Source: Selaginella moellendorffii (taxonomy: Eukaryota; Streptophyta; Lycopodiopsida; Selaginellales; Selaginellaceae). From it: DNA of 64,000 nucleotides. The DNA is taken from positions 699,270 through 763,269 of the forward strand of contig NW_003314291.1 of the NCBI RefSeq assembly GCF_000143415.4, in the 5' to 3' direction. Under the pieces are notes generated by a model that saw nothing but the letters and a program-made list of their open reading frames with translations, was not told the DNA's origin and made no database searches. Made by a program: the position numbers and the translations under genes. Positions 22,601 to 32,163 of the stretch are shown one piece after another (within the stretch, counting starts at the first letter, position 1; each line of letters begins with the position of its first letter).

Positions 22601-22987
22601 CGCGAATCTGGGGAGCACCCACGAGACCCAATGTGAGGCACTGCTCGGATCAATGGACACAGGATTCGAAAGAATGTGGAGCGCGCTGCTCGCTCGGATC
22701 GATCGAGAAAGAGTGAAAAGAAAAGAGGGAGAAGTTCCATACCTCGTCTCTGGTGGATGTAGTATCAACCTTGCAGCCAAACCAGGTTTTTTGCCCAGAA
22801 TTGTGAGCTCGCCACTGTTGCTCCAAGTCTTTCCTGGATCATTTGGACTTGGAAGTGAAAGATTGTCATGGCTTCCATCGTCACTGATTTGAATGGTCTT
22901 GGAGGCGGTGCTAGAAACCATAGCCATGAGCACGAGAAAGGCCAAGAAAGTCTTGTCCGCCACCACCACCGTGAACCTCAACTTCAT
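19579..22987 (-). CDS. S-domain (B-lectin) receptor-like protein kinase, SD2-5 type
   Basis: Nine in-phase exons (22987-22743, 22640-22190, 21931-21837, 21748-21536, 21296-21125, 21072-20965, 20913-20451, 20389-20235, 20187-19579) give 836 residues. The start at 22987 gives a classic signal peptide (FLAFLVLMAMVSSTAS). The extracellular part has a B-lectin (S-locus) domain with ENATLELRHNALVLLDSQRN, a run of about 15 Ser and LELRSDGNLLVKDERDGSVAWESFQRP, then a Cys-rich segment (CQLSDGERPCSICSNASNCRC). One membrane helix (VALSGFLGAAALAILAALC) precedes the kinase domain: GDGGFGGVYEG, VAVKVL, IIHLDVKPENILLD, ADFGLSKL, GTPGYLAPEW and DVYSFGMVLLELICGRE. The Arg before the catalytic Asp is Leu, so it is a non-RD kinase, as usual for this family, which is linked to surface perception of carbohydrates or pathogens. 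Confidence 0.93.
22031..22169. repeat. 65-bp tandem repeat inside a receptor kinase intron
   Basis: A unit beginning AGCAAGCAAGACACCATAGG at 22031 repeats exactly at 22096, with a partial third start at 22161. It lies wholly within the second intron (22189-21932) of the lectin kinase gene and lengthens an otherwise ordinary intron. Confidence 0.9.
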
Positions 22988-24966
22988 GAACTTGTTCTCG
23001 CCAGGAAGGGCTGTGTTCTTTCTCTTCTTCTTGCATGGTTTGCTTCTACCTTGGTGCATATCTAAAAGAATTTGCTCGCAGGGAAGGAGAAAACGAGAGG
23101 AGAGCGGAGAAAGAATTAAAAAAACCAACCTTTGGTAAGGCCTGGCATGCTACCCCTCACAAAACAAAATATGCTTGCTGCAAAGGACTAAGCGTTGTGT
23201 CAAGTGTGACAAAGATGTGACAAAGATGTGCCAGAGAGGAGAGGAAGGAAAAACGAAAGATTGATGGATGGAACATCTTGGCATCAACCAATCACAACAC
23301 CAGCAGCTCCAAAAAGCTTCTAGGACGGAGATGGTCCACGAAAAAGGAGCTCAAAATCCATTCGTTTCTCGCGAGCAAGGCCGCGAGGGAAGAACAGGCC
23401 TTATCACATTTGCGGTGTAAAACCTGTCATTTCTGATAGCAAACACGCAATTGCTCGTCAGAAGAGGGAAAGAAGCACTCGTACACACACACACGACAAT
23501 ATGAACTTCTCTCTTGATCCTCTCTAGAGAGCACTGGAAAGAATTAAAGCTCTGGGATGAGTGATCTTCATTCCTTCTTCTTCTTCCTCGACCTCTTCTT
23601 CTTCGTCCAGGCAATGCTGGATGATCGTTCTGTCAAAATGTGATTGAGTGCTAGCAGCACTGTAGCTCTCTGATCACAATCCTCTCTCGACGAATTTTTT
23701 TTCCTACTTTCCCCTGAGAGCTCTGCTATTTGTTGCTCCAATCCAAGAAAAAAAGTGAAATTAGCAAAAAGAGAGATTTTTTCCATGAATAAGTAAAGTG
23801 CAAGTTCCTTTAGCAAATAAAAGACACACAGTCACTACTCCATACCCATCTTCCTTATAGCAAAACGAGCACCACCTTTTTTTCCCGGAAGAGAAATTCC
23901 TCGCATGGATAAACCTTCCTTCTTTGAAGAATTAAAATCACGCATATCAATGGCGGGCGACGTGATCTCCACATGTTGTACGTAATAAAATTGAAGAACT
24001 TCGAGCGCTTCGCTGGAAAACAAAAACATTCCTGGACGAATTCCTGGCAAAAAATTTCTTCGTAATCAAGCAGCCCCTCTTGAAACAAATCTACAGACCT
24101 TTTTCTCTGTTGAAGAACAAAAGATGAGACGTGCATTTTTTGAGTCAGTCGTGAAATGCCCGAGAGGAAACGAGTACCATTTTGTCCAAAGTGATCACGA
24201 ACCATAGAATAGAATTTCCATCATCGCTTGATCCGCACAAGTTTCTCTGCAGCATTATTAAAAATCTGTCAAATGGATCGTGCCGTCTTCTTCCAGATCT
24301 CTCATGTTCGGGAAAGAGTGTTCATATTGTTTCTTAAACAAGGACCAAGCTCCTCTCGTTTTGTACGTATTTTCTGTGGTCGAAATCACGTTAAATCAAT
24401 CGAGCGATACTCACCCCTGTTTTCTTTGATTTCTTCACGCTCGATCTTCTTTGTCCCTTTTCCTGATGAAAGACAAGCTGAAAAGCCAGATTCAATCGAC
24501 CAATGAGCGCGGCGTACCTCCCTGAAACCTTGTCTTGTTGTTCAGTGATATTTCTTTTCTTTAGTAGCTTGACAGGAGAAATCGTGGACCGCGTCTTCAC
24601 CCTGGAAAGAAGAAAAGATAGATAACTAGTTTTAAGCTTCATGCGATAGAAAAAGAAAATATTACTGGAACCAGCAGCAACCGCAACAGCGATCGTAAAC
24701 ACAACAGCTGTTGTGCAACGAGCACTGAAACAAGAAAAAAGGAGAATAAAAGGAAAAAGAAAGAGAACTGTGCTGGAAGGCGAAACATCAGCTAGATAGA
24801 GCGGTCTGGAGTCGTCTGGAGCAGTCTGGAGCAGTCTGGTGCAGCAAGTTTTCTTTGTCAACAGCGATTTTGTCACTCTAGATTCCCTGCTCGTCAAACA
24901 ACTCAAGAGATTAGGAAAATACTTTTGATTGGGAGTACCTCCAGCTGAGAGGAAGAAAATATACCA
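22988..24966. other. Upstream region of the lectin kinase and unresolved minus-strand coding-like pieces
   Basis: The first 300 bp or so should hold the kinase promoter. Between 23,850 and 24,900 several minus-strand pieces bounded by good splice sites read like protein: VKTRSTISPVKLLKKRNITE (before about 24,600), a Val-Phe-Thr-Ile-Ala-Val-Ala-Val-Ala-Ala hydrophobic stretch near 24,690, KKQYEHSFPNMRDLEEDGTI near 24,300 and a 116-codon frame (24205-23855) starting Met-Val-Arg-Asp-His-Phe-Gly-Gln-Asn-Gly. I could not chain them into one gene or recognise a family. A small, poorly conserved gene is possible. Confidence 0.3.
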
Positions 24967-25039
24967 CGCACCAGACAGGGGTCGAACCTGTGGCCTTCTG
25001 CTTAGGAAACAGACGCTCTATCCACTGAGCTACAGGCGC
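24967..25039 (-). tRNA. tRNA-Arg (anticodon CCT)
   Basis: The minus strand folds as a standard 73-nt tRNA: acceptor GCGCCTG, D-arm around AGCTCAGTGGATAGAGC, anticodon loop with CCT (TTTCCTAAG), T-arm ACAGG-TTCGACC-CCTGT and discriminator G. Internal promoter boxes A (TAGCTCAGTGGA) and B (GGTTCGACCCC) are intact. Compared with the second copy at 26423-26495 it differs at two positions: a G3-U70 pair and a C for U in the variable region. It starts only 31 bp downstream of the SOUL gene stop, on the same strand, so it lies in or next to that gene's 3' UTR. Confidence 0.95.
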
Positions 25040-25070
25040 ATTAGGCAAAAGCTCTTGAGTATTAATCACC

Positions 25071-26328
25071 TCAATCTTGTATTTCTTCCACTTCGAGAGC
25101 CACTTCGTTGCGCCGGAACATCGGCGGAGTGAAAGGAGGATTATACTGCACGGCGCACACGAGCTTTCAGTGTTGATTGCCACTCCAGCGATAGTTTCAT
25201 CTATACAAACCTGAGCCACCTCTACTCGAGCACCAGGTTTTACTCGCACCTTGCCATCCAGCTTGATGCTCTGCCGCATCTTTTCTTCTCTCTTCCTCAC
25301 CTCTTCGTCGCTTACCAGTCCTGAAGAAGTACTGTGATCTTCAGCACTAGCTCGATCTTTGTCACAATACCTGAGAAGCTTGTCACAGCCATCAAGGCCG
25401 CTGGCACACGTCTTATTGTCACCGAGCTGTCTTCCGGTGTAGGCAAAGTTTCTTCCGTGTAGCTTGACGGCATCACGAAAGCCATTTTCCATTCATCCTC
25501 GGCTTCCTGTGTGTAGATCAACAGAACTTTAGTATAAACAGGGAGACGAAACGAAACATAGAAACAAAAACGTGTAGTACCTGTGTTGAGACAACAGGGG
25601 TTGTCATTTCCAGCTTGATGGACTCGTTCTTGACAAGCACAGGAGTCGTCATTGCCATTTCCTGCTGCTTAGTGTTCTAAGAGAAAACGAAGAGAAAAAG
25701 AGTAAATAATTTGATTGAAAGCTCTTGGCTTTAGCAAAAAAGGTGCTAGCCTTCCCAAATATGTACGTTGCAATTGTATTGAACGCCTGCGACGAGCCAA
25801 AGAACTCAAAACCTTTTTTTCCAGGCATGCTCGTTTCGGCAACAAGATATGACTGCAAGCCAACGATAATTTATAGCAGAAAGAAAGAAAGACTCTCACC
25901 TCGACTTGGCGAATCTCATAGCCATAATGCCGACTGATCACCCGGTATGGAATAGTCTCCAGATCAGGCACTAAAAAGAATACAAACGTTACCAACTTAA
26001 TCAAGTGAGAGAGCTAAGAAAACGAAAAAGAAAAAGAAAAAAACCAGTCATCAAAGCTTCCTCCATATTCCTTGCCTGTGAGACCCTGGCCAGCGACGAA
26101 TCCAGTTGCTTGATGCTATCGGCGAAAAGCCTCTCGATTCCTGGACTAGCAGCGCCATACTTGACAATTTGAGCGAGAAATCTTCCATTACATACCTTGC
26201 CTCGTTTTGGACGCAGCAGTGAGTGAGAGCGCTACGAGCAGAGAAGAGCGCCGGTCGCCAAATGCCGCCCTTGGACACGATCGCGGCACTCGCATTGCCA
26301 TCGCCACAGCGCTCGCCAAAGAAGCCAT
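25071..26328 (-). CDS. SOUL haem-binding family protein
   Basis: Eight exons (26328-26196, 26140-26045, 25970-25900, 25852-25751, 25676-25581, 25506-25371, 25320-25211, 25145-25071) encode 272 residues. The N-terminal 45 residues are Ala/Ser/Arg-rich and could be a plastid or mitochondrial targeting peptide (inference). The SOUL domain follows: LETIPYRVISRHYGYEIRQV, SYLVAETSMPGKKGFEFFGS, AFNTIATYIFGK, MAMTTPVLVKNESIKLEMTT, WKMAFVMPSSY, TLPTPEDSSVTIRRVPAALM, LVSDEEVRKREEKMRQSI and a C-terminal YNPPFTPPMFRRNEVALEVE. Plant SOUL proteins bind haem or tetrapyrroles in plastids or cytosol. The intron after IFGK begins with GC and not GT (25750-25677). Two tRNA-Arg(CCT) genes flank the gene on the same strand. 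Confidence 0.93.
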
Positions 26329-26422
26329 TCTTTCAAAGAAGGAAAAAAAAAAAACCCCTAATCTGCCACGTGTCGTCACGTAGAAGACCTAAAAAGATCC
26401 AAAAGCCCTAAAAGGCATTCCT

Positions 26423-26495
26423 CGCGCCAGACAGGGGTCGAACCTGTGACCTTCTGCTTAGGAAACAGACGCTCTATCCACTGAGCTACAGGCGC
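26423..26495 (-). tRNA. tRNA-Arg (anticodon CCT), second copy
   Basis: Another 73-nt tRNA with acceptor GCGCCTG, anticodon CCT in TTTCCTAAG, T-arm ACAGG-TTCGACC-CCTGT and discriminator G. It has the standard G3-C70 pair. It lies about 95 bp upstream of the SOUL gene start, on the same strand, making it a direct repeat of the copy at 24967-25039 with the gene in between. Just 3' of the tRNA (plus strand 26,340-26,350) a run of A on the plus strand gives the T-run expected for Pol III termination. Confidence 0.96.
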
Positions 26496-26593
26496 CGGCG
26501 AGATGACGAGGTTTTAAAACAGTAAAACCCACGTGCTTAATTCTAAGTAATTAAGCCGGGGTTTTAGGAGTTTTAGGGCTCGTGGAGAAGGCG

Positions 26594-28070
26594 ATGGCGG
26601 ACGAGGAGAGCTCCAGCGCATGGCTCCACTCGGCGCTGATGCGCGTCTGCTCCGATCAAGCGGCGTTGGGCCTCCAGCTCGATTCCGACACCGTCGCCAG
26701 TCTGGTTTGCTACTGCGAGCTCGCCACGCCCGCCGACGCCGCGGAATACATCGTTGTAAGTTCCTTTCCTTTGTGAATTCCCTGTTTCCCATCTCCAGGG
26801 AAGAAATGCGGCATTGCCTTCTCATTGATTTTGCTGGCAGAACATTGTCGGACACGAATTGTGCGTGGAAATCGTCGAGGAGTATTTAAAACGGAGGACC
26901 ACACCGCCAACCACGATCAAATCCAGCACCGGTACGCCATTGCAAGCATATCAAAAGCCTCAGGAAGAATCGACGTGGTCGGCCGGGGGGAAGAATGCTT
27001 CTCGAGCTGGAAAGCAAAAAGTCGCTAGCGGTCGCGAGGCAAATCCTGCTGCTGCCGCTGCCGCTCCAACTTCTTCCACAAAGGCTGCATCGTCTAGAAG
27101 AGAAAAAGCTTCCTCTGGAAGAGCAAAAAAGGGAGTGACAGTGGCGGAGGCGAGCAAGATGATCCTCAATCCCGGAAAGCCTTGTGACTGCCAAGCAACG
27201 CGGCACGAGCTCGTGAATAATTGTTTGTCGTGTGGGAAGATCGTCTGCCAGCAAGAGGGTGAAGGGCCATGCAGCTTTTGCGGTGCTCTCGTGCTGAAAG
27301 AAGGCAGTGCCTATGCTGGTCTGGAGGGAAGTCTGTTGCCAACTTCGGAGGCCGAGGCTGCCGCGCAAGCGTTCAAGGACAGATTGGTGGAGTACGATCG
27401 AAACTCGGCTTCTCGCACGACTGTCATTGACGACCAGAGCGACTTTTTTGAGATCGAGGGTGATTCTTGGGTGTCAGAGCAGGTAAGTGCTCTTGCTCTC
27501 TTGACAAAAAACTTACGCGTTTTATGGAGCAGGAAAAGCAGCTACTGAGGAAAAAGCAAAAGGAGTTTGAGATGGCAGAGGAGGAACGCAAAAAGCGAGT
27601 CGTTGTGACAATTGATCTCTTGGGCCGCAAGGTTTGTATTGTATTGGGAATAGCGACACGGATTGTAACGACTTTTACTTCTGTTTTTTCTTCTTTCACA
27701 GGTTGTCATGGCTGGTGGACCAGAAGAAGCAACAGTGGTTGGAAGCAGCAATTCAGCGAGTTTGGCAACAGCGCATGACCGGGAGAAAACTTTCCGCGTG
27801 AAAGCAAGTCCTGACGTTCGAGAGCTTCCGGTCTATGTCAACACCGAATCGTCCAGAGATAGAGCAAACAAGAGCAAGGCAGCCTCCACAAGCACGGCGG
27901 CAGTGACCGGTCGAGTGCAGTACCAGGACGAATTTACGGAAGCATTACTGGGTCGCAAGATGGAGCTTCTAGAGATTGATACGGCACCACAGCATAAGTG
28001 GCAGCAACCCAGGCTAATGGAAGGATCGTCAGCATTTGAGGAGGCGTCTCAGAGCTTCGAGTGCGCATAG
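26594..28070 (+). CDS. ASC-1/TRIP4-like transcription coactivator with C2HC5 zinc finger
   Basis: Four exons (26594-26755, 26841-27482, 27533-27631, 27702-28070) encode 423 residues. The first 80 residues form the helical N-terminal region seen in TRIP4 homologues (TVASLVCYCELATPADAAEY, NIVGHELCVEIVEEYLKRR). An Ala/Ser/Lys-rich linker leads to the diagnostic C2HC5 zinc finger at about 192-228: CDCQATRHELVNNCLSCGKI with CQQEGEGPCSFCGALVL. After it comes a Lys/Glu helix (EKQLLRKKQKEFEMAEEERK). TRIP4 proteins are scaffold subunits of the ASC-1 complex, linked to transcription activation and to ribosome quality control. The ASCH domain found at the C-terminus of animal TRIP4 is not seen. The start follows a TTTTAGGGCTCG leader motif. 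Confidence 0.9.
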
Positions 28071-28451
28071 AATTTCACGGGCTGGATAGCTGGCTGGCTG
28101 GTCACGAAATGGATACAAGGACGAGAACTGGTTGGTCACGCATTAGTGGAGTTTGGATCAACCAATCCTTGCTGGACGTGTGGGACTAGAACAGCGACTT
28201 GCTTTCTTACAGGGGAAGTTTTCCGGAGTGTAGTGGTTGCCGCTTTTCGTACTCTAATCACTCCTTTTACGTCGTGAGCTGGTCTTTTACATTGATGTGA
28301 GCTTTGGTTTTTTTCCAGGAGCTTCCTTTCGTTCTTTGGCGGAGCAAAGATCTCGGCGGAAGTGTAAGCAAGTTCTCTTCTCTCCATGATTCGTATACAT
28401 TCAATGTGGGATTTTTTTTGGCCAGGTGAAGCGCTCTTCCAGCCGCTGAGA
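28071..28451. other. Intergenic stretch between the TRIP4-like and LRR genes
   Basis: No gene. Upstream in-frame ATGs at 28386 and 28404 could extend the LRR protein by 22 residues, but the extension would mask the signal peptide. Confidence 0.5.
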
Positions 28452-29675
28452 ATGGTTTCGCTCTTCGTCATTGCGGCTTCGCTGCTCTGGAGTCACTGGT
28501 ACATCGACTTTGCACAGGGATGCATTGCTGCCGAGAAGGATGCCCTGCTCAAAGTCAAGGCGCAGATCACGGAGGACCCAACAATGTGTCTGGTTTCATG
28601 GAGGGCTTCTTCGGCGGACTGTTGCAAGTGGTCCAGGGTAACTTGTGACCCCGACACCGGTCACATTGTCGAGCTCTACCTCCGGAATTGCTTCTTCAAG
28701 GGGACCATCTCCAGCTCCGTTGGGAAGCTCACAAAGCTCAAGTCACTCAACGTATACTTCAGCAAGCTCAACGGGAGCTTGCCCGCCGAGATTGGGAGCC
28801 TCGAGCGGCTGGAAGTTTTGGAGCTCCAGATTAATCAGCTGGACGGGGAGATACCATCTTCGATAGGACGTCTTTCGAGGCTGAGAGTGCTGGATCTCTC
28901 CGACAACCGCTTCACCGGCAGCCTCCCGGCATCCATTGGCAACTTGAAAGCTTTGGAACACTTTCGAGTTTACGGGAACTCTCTCAAGGGGACTCTCCCC
29001 GAGTCCCTGGGTGGACTTACCGCGCTGGAGACGTTCGAGGCTTACGACAACCAGTTCAGAGGTGGCATTCCGAGCTCTATAGGGAATCTCACCAAGCTCC
29101 GAATCCTCAACCTCTACAGCAACCAGCTCAATGGAATTCTGCCGTCGACTATAGGTGCCTTGACGTCCCTCGAGATGCTCGTCCTCCACAGCAACAGGCT
29201 CAGGGGTGCCATTCCGGAATCGCTCAAGAACTTGGTGGAGCTGGAAACTCTGGCACTCTTTGGAAACCGGCTCAGGGACTTCATTCCAGACGTGTTCGGC
29301 TCCTTGAAAAAACTCCAGTTCGCAACCTTGTCCGACAACCGGTTTAGAGGAGACATCCCGACGTCGCTGGCTAGCCTGGACAAGCTTGTTTCTCTCGACG
29401 TCTCGCGGAATGCAATGTCCGGCCAGATCCCGGAAGCGCTGGCTGGCAGCTCGGGCTTGTCCAACTTGGACTTCTCGGACAACCAGCTATCCGGAGTGAT
29501 TCCTATGAAGATCATGGCACTGCCGGAGCTCAGATACTTCAACGTCTCCAACAATCGTCTGCATGGCCAGATCCCGCAGGTTGGGAGGTTCTCGGCTTCG
29601 GCGTTTATGGGAAACCCCGGCCTTTGCGACGCACCTCTTCCACCTTGCACTGCATCAAGCGAAGAAAGCACCTAG
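28452..29675 (+). CDS. Secreted leucine-rich-repeat protein (no kinase domain)
   Basis: One exon encodes 407 residues from the ATG at 28452, chosen because it starts a signal peptide (MVSLFVIAASLLWSHWYIDF). An LRRNT-2 cap follows with EKDALLKVKAQITEDP and paired Cys in SSADCCKWSRVTCDPDTGH. Thirteen plant-type extracellular LRRs run from about residue 75 to 385, each on the LxxLxLxxNxLxGxIPxxIGxL plan, for example LRVLDLSDNRFTGSLPASIG. The C-terminal cap has FMGNPGLCDAPLPPC. There is no membrane helix, so it should be apoplastic, like DRT100-type or polygalacturonase-inhibitor-like proteins; such proteins bind other proteins or peptides outside the cell. It converges on a small secreted-peptide gene 150 bp downstream. 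Confidence 0.9.
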   Translation: MVSLFVIAASLLWSHWYIDFAQGCIAAEKDALLKVKAQITEDPTMCLVSWRASSADCCKWSRVTCDPDTGHIVELYLRNCFFKGTISSSVGKLTKLKSLNVYFSKLNGSLPAEIGSLERLEVLELQINQLDGEIPSSIGRLSRLRVLDLSDNRFTGSLPASIGNLKALEHFRVYGNSLKGTLPESLGGLTALETFEAYDNQFRGGIPSSIGNLTKLRILNLYSNQLNGILPSTIGALTSLEMLVLHSNRLRGAIPESLKNLVELETLALFGNRLRDFIPDVFGSLKKLQFATLSDNRFRGDIPTSLASLDKLVSLDVSRNAMSGQIPEALAGSSGLSNLDFSDNQLSGVIPMKIMALPELRYFNVSNNRLHGQIPQVGRFSASAFMGNPGLCDAPLPPCTASSEEST

Positions 29676-29822
29676 TTTTACGTCTAAAATTCACTTTGCC
29701 AGGTATACATCATCTATCTTGCTTGAAAAGAAAACTTTTGTTCTTTCTCCCAGGTGTGTCGGGAGGTATTGTTTACTTGCTTCGTGCTCACGTCGATTCC
29801 ATTGTGCTTTACGTGACCAGCA

Positions 29823-30041
29823 TTAGGATCCAACTGGAGCATTTGCCGAGACGTCGGGCTTTTCGTAGCTGAAAACGACTTGATTGCCACGGGGACTGGG
29901 ACTGGAGGGAGGAACTTGGATGTTCTTGGGCAGCCGGTTAAACGTGACGAGGTTCTCGTGATCCATCGTCCCGGCCTGGTCCCTGGCAAAGATCGGCATC
30001 ACCATCAAGCACCAGAGCAACATCAAAACCCGAGGTACCAT
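29823..30041 (-). CDS. IDA-like secreted signalling peptide precursor with C-terminal tail
   Basis: A 72-codon minus frame starts with a signal peptide (MVPRVLMLLWCLMVMPIFA) and, after a short acidic spacer, carries FNRLPKNIQVPPSSPSPRGN at about 34-53. This lines up with the C-terminal EPIP motif of IDA/IDL abscission peptides (Tyr/Phe-x-x-Leu-Pro-Lys-Gly ... Pro-Pro-Ser-x-Pro-Ser-x-x-x-Asn). The Pro-Ser-Pro-Arg-Gly end also recalls PIP peptides. Unlike typical IDA precursors, about 19 residues follow the motif (Gln-Val-Val-Phe-Ser-Tyr...), so release would need C-terminal cleavage. Ligands of this type are sensed by HAESA-class LRR kinases; that role here is inference. Confidence 0.75.
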   Translation of the reverse strand: MVPRVLMLLWCLMVMPIFARDQAGTMDHENLVTFNRLPKNIQVPPSSPSPRGNQVVFSYEKPDVSANAPVGS

Positions 30042-30828
30042 CCTGAGAAGAACTCTGACGCTCTTTTCTCTGGAGAGGGATGTTTTGTTTTTCTAGCAGC
30101 CGAGGTGGACGAAGGCAATGTGTTTGCCGCAATGGTTGAAATTACGCGATGGTGGTGAGTTTGTCAATTCTAGTTTGCTAAAATTCTTCTCTGGCGCTGT
30201 TGCTACGACCCGGCTTGGTTAGTGCTTTGTGCTCAATACTTTTCAGAGTCTTTGCGAGACAAGACAATGTGTTACACGCGTTGGCTCAGATCTACAAAGT
30301 TGTCAAATAGTTTTTTCTCTGGATCCTTTGCATTCTTTCTTCCAACTTTGAGAGTCTTCCTCCAAAGAAGTACCAAACCTTCTACTTCCAAAAACTCGTC
30401 TTCTTCGCTCGAGTAATAATAAGCTTTGTTTTCATACTGTTTTGGTGTTCGTAGTTGGAGTCATGGTTTTTGGCTGTTGATCGATGACTTTTAGCAAAAT
30501 CAGCGCGTAGTTTTTGACATTGTGATTGTCTTTGCTTTCTTTCCAAGGTTTGAAAGCGTTGGGATTCTACGTGATTTGTTGACTATTTGAATAAGTCATG
30601 CTCAAGATTCAGGTGTGGATGAGATAAGAGCAACAAACAAAAGTCCCGAGTTTCAAACACACAGTTTTATTTGTTTAAGAATTCGATGACACGACTATGT
30701 ACAGAAAGAATAGATCCAACCAAGTCTAAACACAAAAATAAAACTCTCCTTTGGTGTGTGTGTGTGTGTGTACGTGTTCTTCCCTCAGCAAAAATGCAAG
30801 ACTTTGGAGATTCTTGTCAAAGTATTTC
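30042..30828. other. Intergenic stretch with (GT)n microsatellite
   Basis: A perfect (TG)9-type microsatellite lies at about 30,754-30,771. No coding frame with recognisable content. Open plus frames across 30,750-31,104 are antisense to the peptide gene that follows. Confidence 0.5.
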
Positions 30829-31095
30829 TCAATTTCCTCCAGGATTTGGCCCCGAAGGAGGAGGATCATCGAAGAACTTGCTTCTCCCGTTCCATCCCGC
30901 ATGGAGCTCCCGCAGCGCTCTCGTGCATCGATCCAGCGCCCCCGATGCCGCCACGCGAATCGCTTCCAGGCTGTGATGATGCCGGTGGCGATCGTGGAGA
31001 TTCCTGGCCGAAGAACACACACAACTGGAAGAAACCAGGAGAAGAGCCAGCAACAAAGCCACTCCAACACGACGCGGTGGAGCCATGAAAACCAC
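30829..31095 (-). CDS. Small secreted peptide precursor ending PPSGPNPGGN
   Basis: An 88-codon minus frame has an N-terminal signal peptide (VGVALLLALLLVSSSCVCSS, about residues 10-29), a His/Arg-rich then helical spacer, and ends exactly with SKFFDDPPPSGPNPGGN. This C-terminal position, right before the stop, is typical of CLE, CEP and IDA peptide precursors. The core Pro-Ser-Gly-Pro-Asn-Pro matches TDIF-type CLE peptides (Pro-Ser-Gly-Pro-Asn-Pro-x-x-Asn), but the preceding residues do not. The same SKF...APSGPNPGGN module occurs twice in the 46.1-kb precursor, so the two genes belong to one family. Likely an apoplastic signal; receptor unknown. Confidence 0.75.
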   Translation of the reverse strand: MVFMAPPRRVGVALLLALLLVSSSCVCSSARNLHDRHRHHHSLEAIRVAASGALDRCTRALRELHAGWNGRSKFFDDPPPSGPNPGGN

Positions 31096-32163
31096 TCTCG
31101 ATGATCGTGTCTAGATGATCTCTTCTTGACTCTCTCGAGCTTTTCCTCTCGATCGATCAATCGATGGACGACTTTGGTTTTATACCACGCCCCAGGATTC
31201 GCGAGAGAAGATCAAGCAAAGCAAAGAAAGCGCAAAGAAAGCGCTTACCACTCTACTGCGATGATAAGAATTTCCCCTTGGAAGACGAAAGAGTGCTAAC
31301 TTGGCTACCACGCCACCACCAATTAAAGGTGTTTGTTCATGTAACACGGTTTTGACCCTAGGCCAGCCAGCACATACCATTCGTCACCCTACTTTCACCC
31401 AGAGATAAGTTTTCTTGCGCTCTGGATCAAGCAACAACCAGCAATTTTACCACGAAACTCTTGCACCAAACTCTCTAGTTTAGAGTTTTACCCGGAGAAA
31501 ACTTCCACCCAAGAACAGCAAGGTCTCGAGTTTAGAAATTTCAACGGGTTGAAAAGGAAAAAAGGGTGCGAGGAAGTGCCACTTTTTGGTGTCCCAGATC
31601 GTGGGCTTCCCGCAAAATCATAGCCGGCATTTCGCGTAGCCGACCCATTTGACACAGTAAATTTTCTTAGTTAAGCGGTGAAGAGCTCGGCACGCCACCT
31701 TAAGCGGGTAAAGATTCGTCGTCAAAAATAGCCACGAGTTTTTCAACGCTTGAACTTGAAATTGTGCACGTTCAAAAGCACGAATATGGGAAAACCAGGA
31801 AAAAAAACGTTGAATGGTCAAGAGTCAGCTACTTTAGAAGCAGGAAAACAGGGCCAGTCAACCATTGTCATGCCGTAGGCGCGTTCACGAGTCGTTTCCA
31901 TGGCAGTTCCTGGGTGAAAAAACCAAAATATAAAGCTGGGCATGCTCTCGAGTGGATCAATCACGGGTTCTTCCAAGCATACGAATCGATATCATTTCCG
32001 ATCATTAGAGTCTTCAAGGAGGAAGAATACGATCTCAACGATTCCTTCTTCCTCAATTGGAGTACATATCACCGGTTTTGAAGATTTTGGCAACGCGATC
32101 ACAGTGCCAAGATCATCGTCTAGAGGGATCGGATCCGGAGAGATCGTTCTAGGCTCTTTGGGA
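31096..32163. other. Intergenic stretch between divergent peptide genes
   Basis: Two peptide genes are transcribed away from each other from this 1.07-kb region. I see no further gene. A plus frame upstream of 32164 (from 31942) is in phase with the next gene but would bury its signal peptide. Confidence 0.5.

Noticed and set aside
24911-25492. 193-codon minus frame running through the SOUL exons into the tRNA
   Set aside because: It reads through a conserved-frame intron and a tRNA gene; splicing restores the SOUL C-terminus instead.
31942-32163. Upstream in-frame extension of the IDA-like precursor
   Set aside because: It would place 74 residues before a clear signal peptide; the ATG at 32164 fits a secreted precursor.
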